Below, piece after piece: positions 55,105 to 64,000 of a stretch of DNA of 64,000 bases. The stretch spans positions 62,001-126,000 of the forward strand of contig DAICXZ010000008.1 in assembly GCA_027311945.1 (NCBI GenBank), in the 5' to 3' direction. The notes beneath the pieces are model-generated. The model did not search any database. It saw nothing but the letters and a program-made list of their open reading frames with translations, and had not been told where the DNA came from. Both the position numbers and the translations under genes were made by a program. How positions within the stretch are numbered: position 1 is the first letter of the stretch; each line of letters starts with the position of its first letter. This DNA comes from Erythrobacter sp. Lineage in GTDB: Bacteria; Pseudomonadota; Alphaproteobacteria; Sphingomonadales; Sphingomonadaceae.

Positions 55105-55712
55105 CCGACGGTGAAGCGTGCGCGGCTGTGGTTGTGCGTTTCCAGCTCGTCGACCATGGCGATGGCATAGTCGGCATAGCTGATCTTGCTCTCTCCACTT
55201 TCATCGACCACCAGTTCATCGGTGCCGAGGCGGAAGCTGTCCGGCCCCTGCCGGTCGCCGACGAAGATCAGCATGGCGGGGGAGAAGAAGGTCCAGTCGA
55301 CTTCCTGCTCTTCGCGCAGGGCATCGAGGAAGTGGATGCCGCCGATCACGAAGGGTTTGATGTTCTCGGGGAAATCGGGCGCATCGTAGAGCCGCACGCC
55401 GTCGGCATTCTTGAGGCTTGCAGCGCCGCCCATCACCAGCAGACGCGGAACACCCGCCGCCTTTACCGCGCCCAGCAGATGCTCGGCGGTGACATTGAAG
55501 TGAAGCGCGCTGATTACCGCGTCGACGCCCTTGATCGCTTCGGCCAGCGCCTCAGCATCCTCGGCATCGCATTCCTCTGCCGTGATGCCGTCAGCCGCCG
55601 GAATGTTCTCAGGGTGGCGCGACAGGCCGAGCACCTCGTGCCCCCGCGAGGCAGCTTCCTTGGCAATCTCCGAGCCGCCCTTGCCGCTGGCTCCCACTAC
55701 CGCAATCTTCAT
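55098..55712 (-). CDS. NAD(P)-binding Rossmann-fold oxidoreductase-like protein
   Basis: The 204-residue protein starts MKIAVVGASGKGGSEIAKEA, a Rossmann dinucleotide loop (GxxGxxG), and follows the atypical SDR pattern of NAD(P)H-binding proteins such as YwnB (ISALHFN, RLLVMGG, FFSPAMLIF). It has no Y-x3-K at the usual place, so catalysis is uncertain. ATG at 55712-55710. The last bases overlap the GrpB-like gene tail to tail. Confidence 0.83.
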   Translation of the reverse strand: MKIAVVGASGKGGSEIAKEAASRGHEVLGLSRHPENIPAADGITAEECDAEDAEALAEAIKGVDAVISALHFNVTAEHLLGAVKAAGVPRLLVMGGAASLKNADGVRLYDAPDFPENIKPFVIGGIHFLDALREEQEVDWTFFSPAMLIFVGDRQGPDSFRLGTDELVVDESGESKISYADYAIAMVDELETHNHSRARFTVGY

Positions 55713-55780
55713 CTCGTTCTCTCCCGAATAAGCGAAATTTGCAGCATTGCTAGCGAGGCGAACACGGCGTGGCAAAGCCC

Positions 55781-55807
55781 AAAAGAAAGCCCCCGCCGAA
55801 GCGAGGG
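55781..55807 (-). terminator. Terminator of the F0 operon
   Basis: On the minus strand a CCCTCGC/GCGGGGG-type stem around TTCG (55790-55807, one mismatch) is followed by CTTTCTTTT. It lies 30 bases past the last atp gene. Confidence 0.8.
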
Positions 55808-55836
55808 TCTTCTTGGTCCGTCAGAGTTTGCGCGGA

Positions 55837-56409
55837 TCAGATCGCGGCGATCGCCTGGTCGGCCAGCGCCTTGTCGGCAGCGGCATCGTGGCCTTCGGCA
55901 ATGAGGCTCGCTGCGGCCTTGGTCGAAGCGTCGGCAGCGCGGGCCTTGAGTTCCTTGATAGCCTGACGTTCGGCAGCGGCGATCTTGTCGGTCGCCATCT
56001 GCTCGCGGCGGGCAATGGCTGCCGCCGTGTCGGTCTCAGCCTTGACCACAATCGCTTCGGCTTCCTGACGCGCCCCTTCCAGCATAGCCTCGGCATCCTT
56101 TTGCGCACCGGCAATCTTGGCCGAATACTCAGCCCGCAGCGCCTCAGCCTCGGCCCGCAGCTGCTTGGCCTCGTCGAGGTTCGCCTTGATCGCAGCGATC
56201 TTGGCATCAAGCCCGCTACCGATAACCTTGTGCACGCCCTTCCAGACGAGCATGAGCAGGAACACCAGCATGGCAAGGCCAACCCAGCCGCCCGGCGCCA
56301 GACCGAGCGCCATCGGCTCGACATGCTCGACGTGGGCGCCATGCGCTTCAGCCTCGAACACAGCGGGGCTTTCGGTCTCGAAGACCTTAGGAGCTTCGGG
56401 ATTAGCCAT
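55837..56409 (-). CDS. atpF: ATP synthase F0 subunit b
   Basis: Subunit b is part of the peripheral stalk. From ATG 56409-56407 the protein is 190 residues, with a hydrophilic start, one transmembrane helix (about residues 40-60: GGWVGLAMLVFLLMLVW) and a long Ala/Glu/Lys-rich coiled coil. It overlaps the b' gene by eight bases. It differs from b' in its longer N-terminus. Confidence 0.92.
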   Translation of the reverse strand: MANPEAPKVFETESPAVFEAEAHGAHVEHVEPMALGLAPGGWVGLAMLVFLLMLVWKGVHKVIGSGLDAKIAAIKANLDEAKQLRAEAEALRAEYSAKIAGAQKDAEAMLEGARQEAEAIVVKAETDTAAAIARREQMATDKIAAAERQAIKELKARAADASTKAAASLIAEGHDAAADKALADQAIAAI

Positions 56410-56896
56410 GGGCCATTGCCTTCTTAACCGCACCAAGGGCGGCGTTCTGATCCACGTTCACGCCTGCAAAGCGCGAAACGATATCCTTGGCCGCATCGGC
56501 AGCCACGGCTTCGATTTCGCCGGCCGCCGCATCGCGGGCGGTGGCAATGCGGGCTTCGGCTTGGGCCATGCGGGCGTCGATCCCGGCCTGTACTTCGGCC
56601 AATCGCGCCTCGGTGCTAGCCTGAGCCTTGGCCTTGGCCTCACCCACGAGCGCCTGCGCCGAAGCGCGGTTGGCATTTTCGCGGGCACGCCAGGCTTCTT
56701 CCTCGGCATCGGCGGCATCACGCGCAGCTTGAGCAGCGGCGAGGTCGTCGGCGATCTGCTTGTCGCGCAGGCCCACCGTGTCCATCACCTTGGGCACCAT
56801 GCCCTTGCCGATCACGAAGAACAGGATGCCAAACACCAGCAACAGCCAGAACAACTGGCTGGCGAAGGTCTCGGACATCTGGGCTATCTGAGGCAT
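56402..56896 (-). CDS. ATP synthase F0 subunit b'
   Basis: The 164-residue protein has a transmembrane helix near the start (QLFWLLLVFGILFFVIG), the VPKVMDTVGLRDKQI segment and a long coiled coil. This is the b' pattern of photosynthetic and other Alphaproteobacteria, where b and b' form a heterodimeric stalk. It is the gene before b, overlapping it. Confidence 0.92.
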   Translation of the reverse strand: MPQIAQMSETFASQLFWLLLVFGILFFVIGKGMVPKVMDTVGLRDKQIADDLAAAQAARDAADAEEEAWRARENANRASAQALVGEAKAKAQASTEARLAEVQAGIDARMAQAEARIATARDAAAGEIEAVAADAAKDIVSRFAGVNVDQNAALGAVKKAMAHG

Positions 56897-56979
56897 GGAC
56901 GGATTCCGGCTATGGTCTGGTGAGGTGCGCTTGTTCGGTCAGGCCGGAGGTGCCCTGAGGCGCGCCCGGCCCAGCCAAA

Positions 56980-57207
56980 TCAGGCGACGAAGATCAGGAT
57001 CATCGCAACGACGAACGACAGCAGGCCGAGAAGTTCGGCGGCCGCGAAGCCGATGAACAGGCGGCCCTGCTGGCCGTCAGCCGCGCCGGGGTTGCGCAGC
57101 GCGCTTTCGAGGAACGAGGCGAAGACGTTGCCCACGCCCAGTGCAGCCATACCGGCACCAATCGCCGCGAGACCGGCACCCAACAGCTTTGCAGCTTCTG
57201 CATCCAT
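56980..57207 (-). CDS. atpE: ATP synthase F0 subunit c
   Basis: The 75-residue hairpin has two transmembrane helices with the loop near RNPGAADGQQGR and the proton-carrying acidic residue in AAAELLGLLSFV (Glu). The first helix contains the Gly-rich AGLAAIGAGMAALGVG motif needed for ring packing. Confidence 0.97.
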   Translation of the reverse strand: MDAEAAKLLGAGLAAIGAGMAALGVGNVFASFLESALRNPGAADGQQGRLFIGFAAAELLGLLSFVVAMILIFVA

Positions 57208-57253
57208 GATAAAACCCTTCCTTTAGAACTTGATAAACGAAAAACGTGCGAAC

Positions 57254-58045
57254 TTAGTGCAGGTGCTCGGCGTCGTTGATGTACAGCGACGTGAGCAGTG
57301 CGAAAACATAAGCCTGGATGCCGGCGACGAGCAGTTCGAGCGCGCAGATGGCAATCATCAGAATGAAGCTGGGGCCGCCGATCAGCACGCCATAAGCGGG
57401 GCCGGCATTGGCGGCGTCGATCACGAAGCTGGAGAGCACCTCGAGCAGCACGTGCCCGCTCATCATGGCTACGAACAGACGCAGGCCAAGGCTGAAGGGG
57501 CGAAACAGGAAGCTGATCAGTTCGATCACGAAGATCAGCGGAATCATCAGCGTGGGCGTGCCGTGCGGAACGAACAGGCTGAAGAAGTGCAGCCCGTGCT
57601 TCCAGAAGCCGACCGTCAGCACGATCGCGAAGGTCATGATCGCTAGCACACCGGTGACGGTGAAGTGGCTGGTGAAGGTGAAGGCATGCAGCCCTGCCAT
57701 CGCGAGCGGCAGCGGGATCAGGCCCAGCAGGTTCGCAAACAGGATGAACATGAACAGCGTGAAGACATAGGGCACATATTTGCGCCCTTCCTTGCCCATG
57801 TTCGCCTCAAGCAGGTCGTCGATGAAGCCTGTCATCGTCTCGACCGCCATCTGCCAGCGACCGGGCACCACTGCGCGCTTCATCCCGCCGATCATGAATA
57901 TCCACAGGCAGATGCCCGCGATAAGCATCCACAAGGCGGAATTCGTGAAGGCGATATTGTATCCTGCAATAGTCCAGTCGGAGCCAAACAGCGGCTCGAT
58001 AGCGAACTGGTGCATCGGATCGACTTTGGCGGTGTCTGCGGCCAC
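57254..58045 (-). CDS. atpB: ATP synthase F0 subunit a
   Basis: Subunit a forms the proton half-channels. The 263-residue protein has five to six transmembrane helices and the essential Arg in PFSLGLRLFVAMMSGH, with the last helix ALELLVAGIQAYVFALLTSLYI. It lies between atpI and atpE in the expected order. Confidence 0.97.
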   Translation of the reverse strand: MAADTAKVDPMHQFAIEPLFGSDWTIAGYNIAFTNSALWMLIAGICLWIFMIGGMKRAVVPGRWQMAVETMTGFIDDLLEANMGKEGRKYVPYVFTLFMFILFANLLGLIPLPLAMAGLHAFTFTSHFTVTGVLAIMTFAIVLTVGFWKHGLHFFSLFVPHGTPTLMIPLIFVIELISFLFRPFSLGLRLFVAMMSGHVLLEVLSSFVIDAANAGPAYGVLIGGPSFILMIAICALELLVAGIQAYVFALLTSLYINDAEHLH

Positions 58046-58097
58046 GTCTCTCTTCTCGCCTCTAACTAGTGCAACAAACGCCCCAAATACGAAAGCT

Positions 58098-58412
58098 TCA
58101 GGGGCGCTTGCTGGTTATCCGGATAATGTTTCTGAAGCCGACGACTATTCCGAGGAACAGCATCACCAACAGGCCCCATGGCGCAGTACCGGCCAGCTGG
58201 TCAATCGCCCAGCCCACCAGCGCACCACCGAGAATCCCCCCTAGCAAATAGGAAAGCACGCGATTGCCGAGCTTCTCGCCCTCGCCTGCTCCTTGCACGA
58301 CCGGCTTGTTGCGCTGATCTTCCCGCTCGCGCGCGGCTGCAAGCCGCTTCTCGAGCGCGTCGATCCGCGCATCTTCACCGATGGATTCCCGGGCGGATTT
58401 CTTGTCGCTCAT
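58098..58412 (-). CDS. AtpI/AtpZ-type assembly protein of ATP synthase
   Basis: The 104-residue protein has a charged N-terminal coil and two transmembrane helices with GGILGGALVGWAIDQLAG and a VVGFRNIIRI ending, which fits the AtpI/AtpZ family. These proteins help assemble the c-ring or supply Mg2+. It starts the minus-strand F0 operon. Confidence 0.85.
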   Translation of the reverse strand: MSDKKSARESIGEDARIDALEKRLAAAREREDQRNKPVVQGAGEGEKLGNRVLSYLLGGILGGALVGWAIDQLAGTAPWGLLVMLFLGIVVGFRNIIRITSKRP

Positions 58413-58548
58413 ACCATTTCCCTACATGGGATAGGCACTTGCATGCAATACTGCCCGCCAAAGGCGTGTGCCCCTTAGGCGGGGGTTACTGGCGAGTCAA
58501 CCGTAGCTGCGGCAGTGCAGCGTGGATGTTCGCAGCCGCCACCCGCGA

Positions 58549-58950
58549 TCACGGACAGCGCGGATCGCGATCGGGCGAAGAGGCCGTGCGCGCGGTCCAC
58601 TGGCCGGTCGAATAGGCGACATACATTTCGCCCGGTTCGGTGCGCGAAATGGCAAGGCAGCCGGCGGTGAAGGCATATTCCTCAAGCGTGGCACCCTTGG
58701 CCTGTGCCTGCTCGGCATAGACCGCGCGGCGACGAATATTGATATCGTCCACCATGGCCCGCAGCTGGGCATTGCCCGAACCGACCACGCCAAGGTAGCC
58801 GTCCATCTTCTCGCCCACCTGCCCCGCGGCGCGGGCCGCGGCATAGGCCGGGTCGCGCTGAGCCAGCGCCGGAGCCGCGACCACGCCAAGGCCGATCAGG
58901 GCGGCAACGCCACTGGCAAGCCAAATCCGGTTCTTTGCGCTCTTTGTCAT
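58549..58950 (-). CDS. YdbL family (DUF1318) periplasmic protein
   Basis: The 133-residue protein has a signal peptide (cleavage near APALAQ, residue ~30) and the DUF1318 core: RAAGQVGEKMDGYLGVV, then INIRRRAVYAEQAQAKG. YdbL works with YdbH and YnbE in E. coli. Its order here, downstream of ynbE and ydbH on the same strand, is the conserved arrangement. Confidence 0.88.
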   Translation of the reverse strand: MTKSAKNRIWLASGVAALIGLGVVAAPALAQRDPAYAAARAAGQVGEKMDGYLGVVGSGNAQLRAMVDDINIRRRAVYAEQAQAKGATLEEYAFTAGCLAISRTEPGEMYVAYSTGQWTARTASSPDRDPRCP

Positions 58951-58988
58951 CGTTCGTTTCCTCGCATCCGCATCAGAAAATCATGGCA

Positions 58989-59186
58989 TCAGAAGATGTC
59001 GGAATTCTCATCCAGCGTGTTACCGGCGTCTTCCGCCAGTCGGTAAATCACTTCCTGGGTGATATTGATGTTGAGCTCGATCACGATCGGCTCGGTCGGG
59101 GCTTCAAGCTTGATGCAGCCTGCCAACAAGGCAGGCCCAAGCAATGTTACCCCCATCTTTATCGCCCGGCCCGCTTTCGTGCCCAT
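58989..59186 (-). CDS. YnbE-like lipoprotein
   Basis: From ATG 59186-59184, which has GGGGAG upstream, the 65-residue lipoprotein has a lipobox L-L-A-G-C and the YnbE core IKLEAPTEPIVIELNINIT. An ATG at 59252 overlapping the ydbH stop (ATGA) also has a good ribosome-binding site but would make a 46-residue signal sequence, too long for a lipoprotein. Family members form a periplasmic bridge with YdbH. Confidence 0.87.
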   Translation of the reverse strand: MGTKAGRAIKMGVTLLGPALLAGCIKLEAPTEPIVIELNINITQEVIYRLAEDAGNTLDENSDIF

Positions 59187-59248
59187 ATCGCTCCCCGTTT
59201 GGGGCAGGTTATGGGCGCGAAGTGCGGGTGTGGTCAATTTGACATTTG

Positions 59249-62200
59249 TCATAGGGCATCCTCGCTTTCGGATGGCTGAATAGCGGGTTCATCGCCGCGT
59301 TGGCGGTTGATCTCTTCCTCGGCCGCGCGTTCTGCCTCGGCATCGCGTTCGTCGACGGCTTCCTGGTCGATCTCCTCGCGCAGCACCTCGCCGCTCTCGC
59401 CGATCAGGCCGAGGCCGCGCGGATCGCGCAGCGACGAAGGATCGTAAAGCGAACGTGTGCTGGAGATGAGCTTGTAGAACGGCGCGCGGATATTGAGCCG
59501 CAGCTCAAGCGGCAGGCGCGCGATGGTCCGTGAGATGATGTTTTTCTGCGCCGCCTCGCCCTGCCCGATGCCCTCGAACCTGACACGCGTGACCAGCTCG
59601 CCCGCCAGCGGCCCGTCAAGCAGGATCTCGGCGTCGTCGAACCTGAGATCGCGCAGGGTCTGGAACGCAAGGTTGCCCATGAACGAGAGGTCTTCGTATG
59701 TGAGCTGGCCCACATAGGCGAGATTACCGCCAGGAGCACGCGACGTGAGCACGCCGCCTTCGAGAAAGCCGTTGCCGTCTTCATCGAAAACGATCGGGAT
59801 TACCCCGTCGAAAGTTCCGGTGGCGGCGAGGTTGTTCAGCTCCAAACGCTCAATGAAGCGGCTGGCCTCCAGCCCATCGATCACGACAGTGTAGGTGCGG
59901 CTTTCGGTCTGGCCGATGTTCATCGTCAGCGGGCGCAGCGTGAGCGTTCCACCTAGCAGCGGCCATTGCCCGCCACCGATGTCGAGCCGCTCGCCGTTGG
60001 TCAGTTGGTACCTCAGCTCACCGTCGTAGATTTCGATGCCCGGGTTGATCGTGCCGACCTTGATTGTCTGGTTCGGCGCGGTGGTCATCCCGAGCAGGTC
60101 GGTGAAGACGATCTCGCCGCGCGCATGCTTGACCGGCCCGAACGCGGCGGCAAGATCGAGACTGTCCGAAGCAAAGCGGCCCGAACTGGTGACGCCATCG
60201 GCATTCCAGTCGATCCGCCCGGTGCCCGTGACCGTGCCCGAAACATTGGCCACCACGCCAAGAGCGAGGCGCGAAAGATTCTGCGGTTGGAACTTGCTGT
60301 CGAAGGTAATGCCGTCGACCGCCAGATCGGCATGGCCGGCCCCGGTCGCCAGATCGTGCGCGAGGGCGACCCGTGTCACGGCCACCTTGCTATCGGGCTC
60401 GCGCAAGAGCGCGCGGGCACAAATCACCCCGTCTTCGAGCGAGAGCTCGGCGCTTTGGGCGGTCAGCGGCTCGAACCGGTCGGGCGCGGCGCGGTCCTCA
60501 AGCCGGAACGCGACGTCAGACAATGACAGCACGCCATCGGTGTAGCGCCAGGTGCCCGATCCTTGCGAGATATCGAGCGGAACGGCGGGCAGATAGGGCG
60601 CCGCCTCGGCGAAGGTGCCGCCGATAAAGTCCTGCTCCAGCCGCGCATCGAGCTGGCCGAGCGTCAGCCGCACCACGTCCTCGCCCTCGCCCAGTTCGAC
60701 CAGCGCGGCGCTGGTGCTGAGCGTGCCGGGCCAGCTTACCGCCAGCGCCCCGGTCGCAAGATGCAGCGGCGCGCCGCCCATCCGTGCGCGGAAATCGAGC
60801 GGTGCGGTGCTCGCAGCAAAGCGGAGCCCCTGCGCGCCATAGCGCAGCAACGGTTGCTGGCCTTGCGGGCACAGTTCGATCCGCTCGCGTCCGAAGGCGA
60901 GGTTACCCACCTCCAGCGCCTCGACCTTGAAGGTCTGGCAGCCGCGCCACAGGGCGATGGTCCCGTCCGAACTGTAAGTCCCGTCAAGCGGCACCTCGGC
61001 GCCGCGCACCGATCCGCCGGGCACCGCGCCCGATGCGAAAACGCGGCCCGCAAAGCTGATCGCACCATCGCGCCCCTGCGTCATCCGCAAGGCCGGGATC
61101 GCAAGCCGGGCATCGCCTGCCACGTAATCCGCCATCGAGAGGCGTAGCGAGAGCGGCTCGCCCGGTGCCTGCTCCATCCGTCCGCTGATTCGCGGCAACC
61201 CCGCGCCGCCGGTGAGGAAGTTACCATCGAAGCGCGGCAGCCCCTCGCCCTCGAGCGCGAACTGCGCGCGCGACAGGCCGAGCACGATATCGCCCGACCG
61301 GCCGCGCAGTTCGGCCTGAGGGACGACCAGCGAGAGCCGCTCGGCGGTCTGGCGGAAAGAGAAGTCGGCCAGCAGGCGCGCGCCGCGTAGCTCCGATGCC
61401 AGCGCGCCGTTGGCCTGCTCGATCAGCGGGGCGAGCAGCGTTCCCTCGGCGCTGCGCTGCGCATCGGCGAGCAACCTGCCGGGGCGTACGCCGGGTTGCA
61501 GGCCGGTGCCCTCGATCGTGCCTTCACCCTCAAACCGCGCGAAGTTGTCGCGCGCGCGGACGAGGCCATCGGCTTCGAACTTGGCGAAGCGCCCCTCGCT
61601 GGTGGCAAGGTCGCGCGCTTCGAGGCGATAGTCGGCGGTGAGCAGGCCCTCGCGCCAGGAGAACGAGCTATTGCCCTTGAGCGCGGCGGTGCTGGCGCCC
61701 GGTGCCTGCCCCGCCCCTGTCGCTATGCCGGCGCGGCCCGAGACAGTGGCAAGATCGCTGGCAGCGAGTAGATCGAGTTCCACCCCGCCATTGGCCAGCT
61801 TCACGGTCTCGCCACAAGCGAGCGAATCGAATCGCAAGGGGCCAGCGAAATGCGGCTTCCCGCCCTCGATGCTGACGGCGCCGAACAGGCTCGCCTCTTG
61901 CGCCGAACAATCGGCCAGCGCGAGCGTCGGCGCGACCACGGCCAGTTCGCCAGTGAAGCCATCGGCAAGGTTGCCCGAACCCCGCAGCTTTGCGCCAAGG
62001 CGGCCATAGTCGCTCTCGATCAGCGCACGGCCATCGTCGATGCTCAAGGCCAGATCGGGTAGCGCGAAAGGCTCGTCGCCGCCGGTGTAGAGCAGCTTAT
62101 CCAGCGACCCGAGGCTAAGCTGCCCGTCAGCGATTCGCCCGAACACTCGCGGGCGCACCAGCCGCACTTCCTGCACACCAGGCAAGCCGAGTCGCGGTTG

Positions 62201-62494
62201 GGTGATGATTTCCACCCGCTCGATCGTGACGTCGGGACGGTCGGGGTCGCCGATCACGATATCGGTCAGCACCTGCCGGTAGGCCGAGATTTGCTCGACC
62301 TTGTATTCCGCCTCGATCCCGCGGTTGTTCAGCTCGCCGGCGATGATATCGTAGGCGATGTCCTCGCGCGTGACCCATGCCCAGGCCGTGCCGCCCACAC
62401 CCAGCAGCACGACCGCGCGGATCGCGTTACCAAAGGTGAGCCACTTGCGGCCCGGTCGCGCCGGAGCATCGGTGATATCGGCATCCTGCGCCAT
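59249..62494 (-). CDS. YdbH family AsmA-like envelope protein
   Basis: The 1081-residue protein has an N-terminal transmembrane anchor (about residues 25-40) and a long repeated beta-rich periplasmic domain of the AsmA/TamB/YhdP superfamily, ending in a C-terminal region typical of YdbH. In E. coli YdbH, TamB and YhdP redundantly transport phospholipids between the membranes. The ATG at 62494-62492 was chosen; the first gene of the ydbH-ynbE-ydbL operon, divergent from radC. Confidence 0.87.
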   Translation of the reverse strand: MAQDADITDAPARPGRKWLTFGNAIRAVVLLGVGGTAWAWVTREDIAYDIIAGELNNRGIEAEYKVEQISAYRQVLTDIVIGDPDRPDVTIERVEIITQPRLGLPGVQEVRLVRPRVFGRIADGQLSLGSLDKLLYTGGDEPFALPDLALSIDDGRALIESDYGRLGAKLRGSGNLADGFTGELAVVAPTLALADCSAQEASLFGAVSIEGGKPHFAGPLRFDSLACGETVKLANGGVELDLLAASDLATVSGRAGIATGAGQAPGASTAALKGNSSFSWREGLLTADYRLEARDLATSEGRFAKFEADGLVRARDNFARFEGEGTIEGTGLQPGVRPGRLLADAQRSAEGTLLAPLIEQANGALASELRGARLLADFSFRQTAERLSLVVPQAELRGRSGDIVLGLSRAQFALEGEGLPRFDGNFLTGGAGLPRISGRMEQAPGEPLSLRLSMADYVAGDARLAIPALRMTQGRDGAISFAGRVFASGAVPGGSVRGAEVPLDGTYSSDGTIALWRGCQTFKVEALEVGNLAFGRERIELCPQGQQPLLRYGAQGLRFAASTAPLDFRARMGGAPLHLATGALAVSWPGTLSTSAALVELGEGEDVVRLTLGQLDARLEQDFIGGTFAEAAPYLPAVPLDISQGSGTWRYTDGVLSLSDVAFRLEDRAAPDRFEPLTAQSAELSLEDGVICARALLREPDSKVAVTRVALAHDLATGAGHADLAVDGITFDSKFQPQNLSRLALGVVANVSGTVTGTGRIDWNADGVTSSGRFASDSLDLAAAFGPVKHARGEIVFTDLLGMTTAPNQTIKVGTINPGIEIYDGELRYQLTNGERLDIGGGQWPLLGGTLTLRPLTMNIGQTESRTYTVVIDGLEASRFIERLELNNLAATGTFDGVIPIVFDEDGNGFLEGGVLTSRAPGGNLAYVGQLTYEDLSFMGNLAFQTLRDLRFDDAEILLDGPLAGELVTRVRFEGIGQGEAAQKNIISRTIARLPLELRLNIRAPFYKLISSTRSLYDPSSLRDPRGLGLIGESGEVLREEIDQEAVDERDAEAERAAEEEINRQRGDEPAIQPSESEDAL

Positions 62495-62563
62495 CGCGCG
62501 CACACTTGCGCGAGGATGCGCGCAAAGGCAATGGAAGGCTGCAGGCAAATCAGGGGGAAGCCT

Positions 62564-63271
62564 TTGCCCGACCAGCCCGACACCCAGAGCCAGCCCGCCG
62601 CCCATGCCGGATCGGGCCACCGCGCAAGGCTGCGCGCGCGCCTGCTTAACGGCGGACCGGAGGCGTTGGCCGACTACGAAGTACTCGAATACCTCCTCTT
62701 TGGCGCTCTCGCGCGCGGCGATACCAAGCCGCAGGCCAAGGCCTTGCTCGACAAGTTCGGCTCACTGGCTGGCGTCATGAATGCCGATCCCGCGGCCCTG
62801 TGCGAAGTCAAAGGCGTGAGCGAGGCAAGCGCGGCGATGATCCGCATCGCCAGCGTGGCGGCACGGCGGATGGCGCGCTCGGAGGTTTCGCAGAAGCCGG
62901 TGTTGGGAAGCTGGCAGGCGCTGATAGACTATCTCGCCATCGACATGGCGCACCTTACTGTCGAGCGCGTGCGCGTGCTCTATCTCGATACCCGCAACCG
63001 GCTGATCCTCGACCAGCATGTCCACGATGGCACCATCAACGAGGCCTCCATTCACCCGCGCGAGGTGGTGGGCACCGCAATCACGCGCGGGGCGGCGGCG
63101 GTAATCCTCGTGCACAACCACCCTTCCGGCAATCCCGAACCGAGCAAGGCCGATATCGACATCACCCGCCGCATCGCCGAGGCCGGTCGGCTGGTGAACA
63201 TCACGGTTCACGACCATGTGATCGTGGGGCGCGAGGGCTATGTCTCGCTCCGCGCCAAGGGACTGCTTTAG
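62564..63271 (+). CDS. radC: RadC-family JAMM/MPN protein, TTG start
   Basis: The 235-residue protein has an N-terminal HhH-like region and a C-terminal JAMM metalloprotease-like domain with H184-N-H186-P-S-G-N and the downstream Asp197, so metal binding looks intact. RadC proteins were once tied to DNA repair, but their role is still unclear. I chose TTG at 62564, with AGGGGGAAG upstream; no ATG gives a better start. It is divergent from ydbH. Confidence 0.9.
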   Translation: MPDQPDTQSQPAAHAGSGHRARLRARLLNGGPEALADYEVLEYLLFGALARGDTKPQAKALLDKFGSLAGVMNADPAALCEVKGVSEASAAMIRIASVAARRMARSEVSQKPVLGSWQALIDYLAIDMAHLTVERVRVLYLDTRNRLILDQHVHDGTINEASIHPREVVGTAITRGAAAVILVHNHPSGNPEPSKADIDITRRIAEAGRLVNITVHDHVIVGREGYVSLRAKGLL

Positions 63272-63357
63272 AGAATCAGTCGCGCTCGCCTCTTGTCATT
63301 GGGCGCCCTACCCCCTAGCCGCCGCGACAGAATTTCCCGCCATACTGGAGCAAACCA

Positions 63358-64000
63358 ATGGTCCCCCGCTACGCCCGCCCCGCCATGACCGCGATCTGGG
63401 AGCCCGAGATGCGCTATCGCATCTGGTTCGAGATCGAGGCGCACGCCGCGGTCAAGATGGGCGAGCTGGGCGTTGTGCCAGAAAGCGCCGGCAAGGCACT
63501 GTGGGACTGGTGGGCGACGAACCCCAAGATCGACGTTGCCGCGATCGACGCCAAGGAAGCAGTGCTCAAGCACGACGTCATCGCCTTCCTCGACTGGGTG
63601 GCCGAGCAGGTCGGCCCCGAAGCGCGCTTCATGCATCAGGGCATGACCAGCTCCGACGTGCTCGACACCACGCTCAACGTCCAGCTTGCCCGCGCCAGCG
63701 ACATCCTGCTGGCCGATCTCGACGATCTGCTCGCCGCCATCGAGCGCCGTGCGCAGGAGCATAAGTACACCCCCACCATCGGCCGCAGCCACGGCATTCA
63801 CGCCGAGCCGGTGACCTTCGGCCTCAAGCTTGCCGAAGCCTATGCCGAGTTCACCCGCGCCAAGGCCCGCCTGATCGCGGCGCGGGCCGAGATCGCCACC
63901 TGCGCCATTTCGGGCGCGGTCGGCACTTTCGCCAATGTCGATCCGAGCGTCGAGGTCTACGTCGCCGAGCAGATGGGACTGGAGATCGAGCCGGTCTCCA
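63358..64000 (+). CDS. purB: Adenylosuccinate lyase, 3' end outside the window
   Basis: PurB acts in purine synthesis and in AMP formation. The 214 codons present start MVPRYARPAMTAIWEPEMRY and include HDVIAFLDWVAEQ, the MTSSDVLDTTLNVQL segment and GRSHGIHAEP, all of the first two-thirds of the superfamily fold. The catalytic SS-x2-PxK/H segment lies downstream, beyond the window edge. GGAG precedes the ATG. Confidence 0.95.
   Translation, partial: MVPRYARPAMTAIWEPEMRYRIWFEIEAHAAVKMGELGVVPESAGKALWDWWATNPKIDVAAIDAKEAVLKHDVIAFLDWVAEQVGPEARFMHQGMTSSDVLDTTLNVQLARASDILLADLDDLLAAIERRAQEHKYTPTIGRSHGIHAEPVTFGLKLAEAYAEFTRAKARLIAARAEIATCAISGAVGTFANVDPSVEVYVAEQMGLEIEPVS

Overview
The window is 64 kb of chromosomal, mostly GC-rich DNA from an alphaproteobacterium. 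It fits the Sphingomonadales and probably the Erythrobacteraceae: a TIGR02300 (FYDLN acid) protein, paired F0 b and b' subunits, an AtpI-like protein, a large TonB-dependent receptor, long low-complexity tails on S16 and L9, and ffh-rpsP-rimM-trmD-rplS gene order. The family assignment is an inference from gene content, not from a phylogeny. Most of the sequence is ordinary core genome.

Layout. 1-9.5 kb: partial glutaredoxin, ligA, an AT-rich orphan gene with a HEPN-like motif, a lipoprotein, recN, bamD and a TonB receptor broken by one amber codon. 10-13.8 kb: serine hydrolase, GT2-GtrA glycosyltransferase and two small membrane proteins. 13.8-17.8 kb: an accessory island with three related repeat copies alternating with a TylF-like methyltransferase, a GIY-YIG protein and an AT-rich SIR2 gene whose frame changes at an A6 tract. 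17.8-31.9 kb: lepA, a c-di-GMP enzyme, a ferredoxin reductase, an acyltransferase, dnaN, fabD-fabG, and ldcA divergent from mpl (murein peptide recycling). 32-33.4 kb: rpsF-rpsR-rplI. 33.4-40.3 kb: small ORF, hydrolase, EmrAB-type pump, DUF4336, asd and a permease. 40.4-45.1 kb: ffh-rpsP-rimM-(two membrane proteins)-trmD-rplS on the minus strand, then tRNA-Ala(GGC). 45.7-53.4 kb: FYDLN protein, aroA-CBU_0592-like-cmk, a second c-di-GMP enzyme, a Mpo1-like protein and rpsA. 53.4-64 kb: GFA protein, gloB, GrpB-like protein, NAD(P)-binding protein, the F0 operon atpI-B-E-F'-F, the ydbH-ynbE-ydbL envelope operon, radC and the 5' part of purB.

How genes work together. ldcA and mpl are successive steps of murein tripeptide recycling. 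fabD and fabG overlap and feed fatty-acid elongation. YdbH, YnbE and YdbL form an envelope system linked in E. coli to lipid transport between the membranes. EmrA and EmrB form an export pump. The F0 genes encode the membrane half of ATP synthase.

The most interesting material is in accessory or disturbed loci. These are the 13.8-17.8 kb modular island with its frame-shifted sirtuin on a dnaX-type slippery heptamer, the HEPN-like orphan beside a compositionally mosaic ligA, the amber-interrupted TonB receptor, and two probable non-canonical start codons (CTG for the GrpB-like gene, ATT for aroA). I see no CRISPR array, insertion sequence, integrase or rRNA gene.
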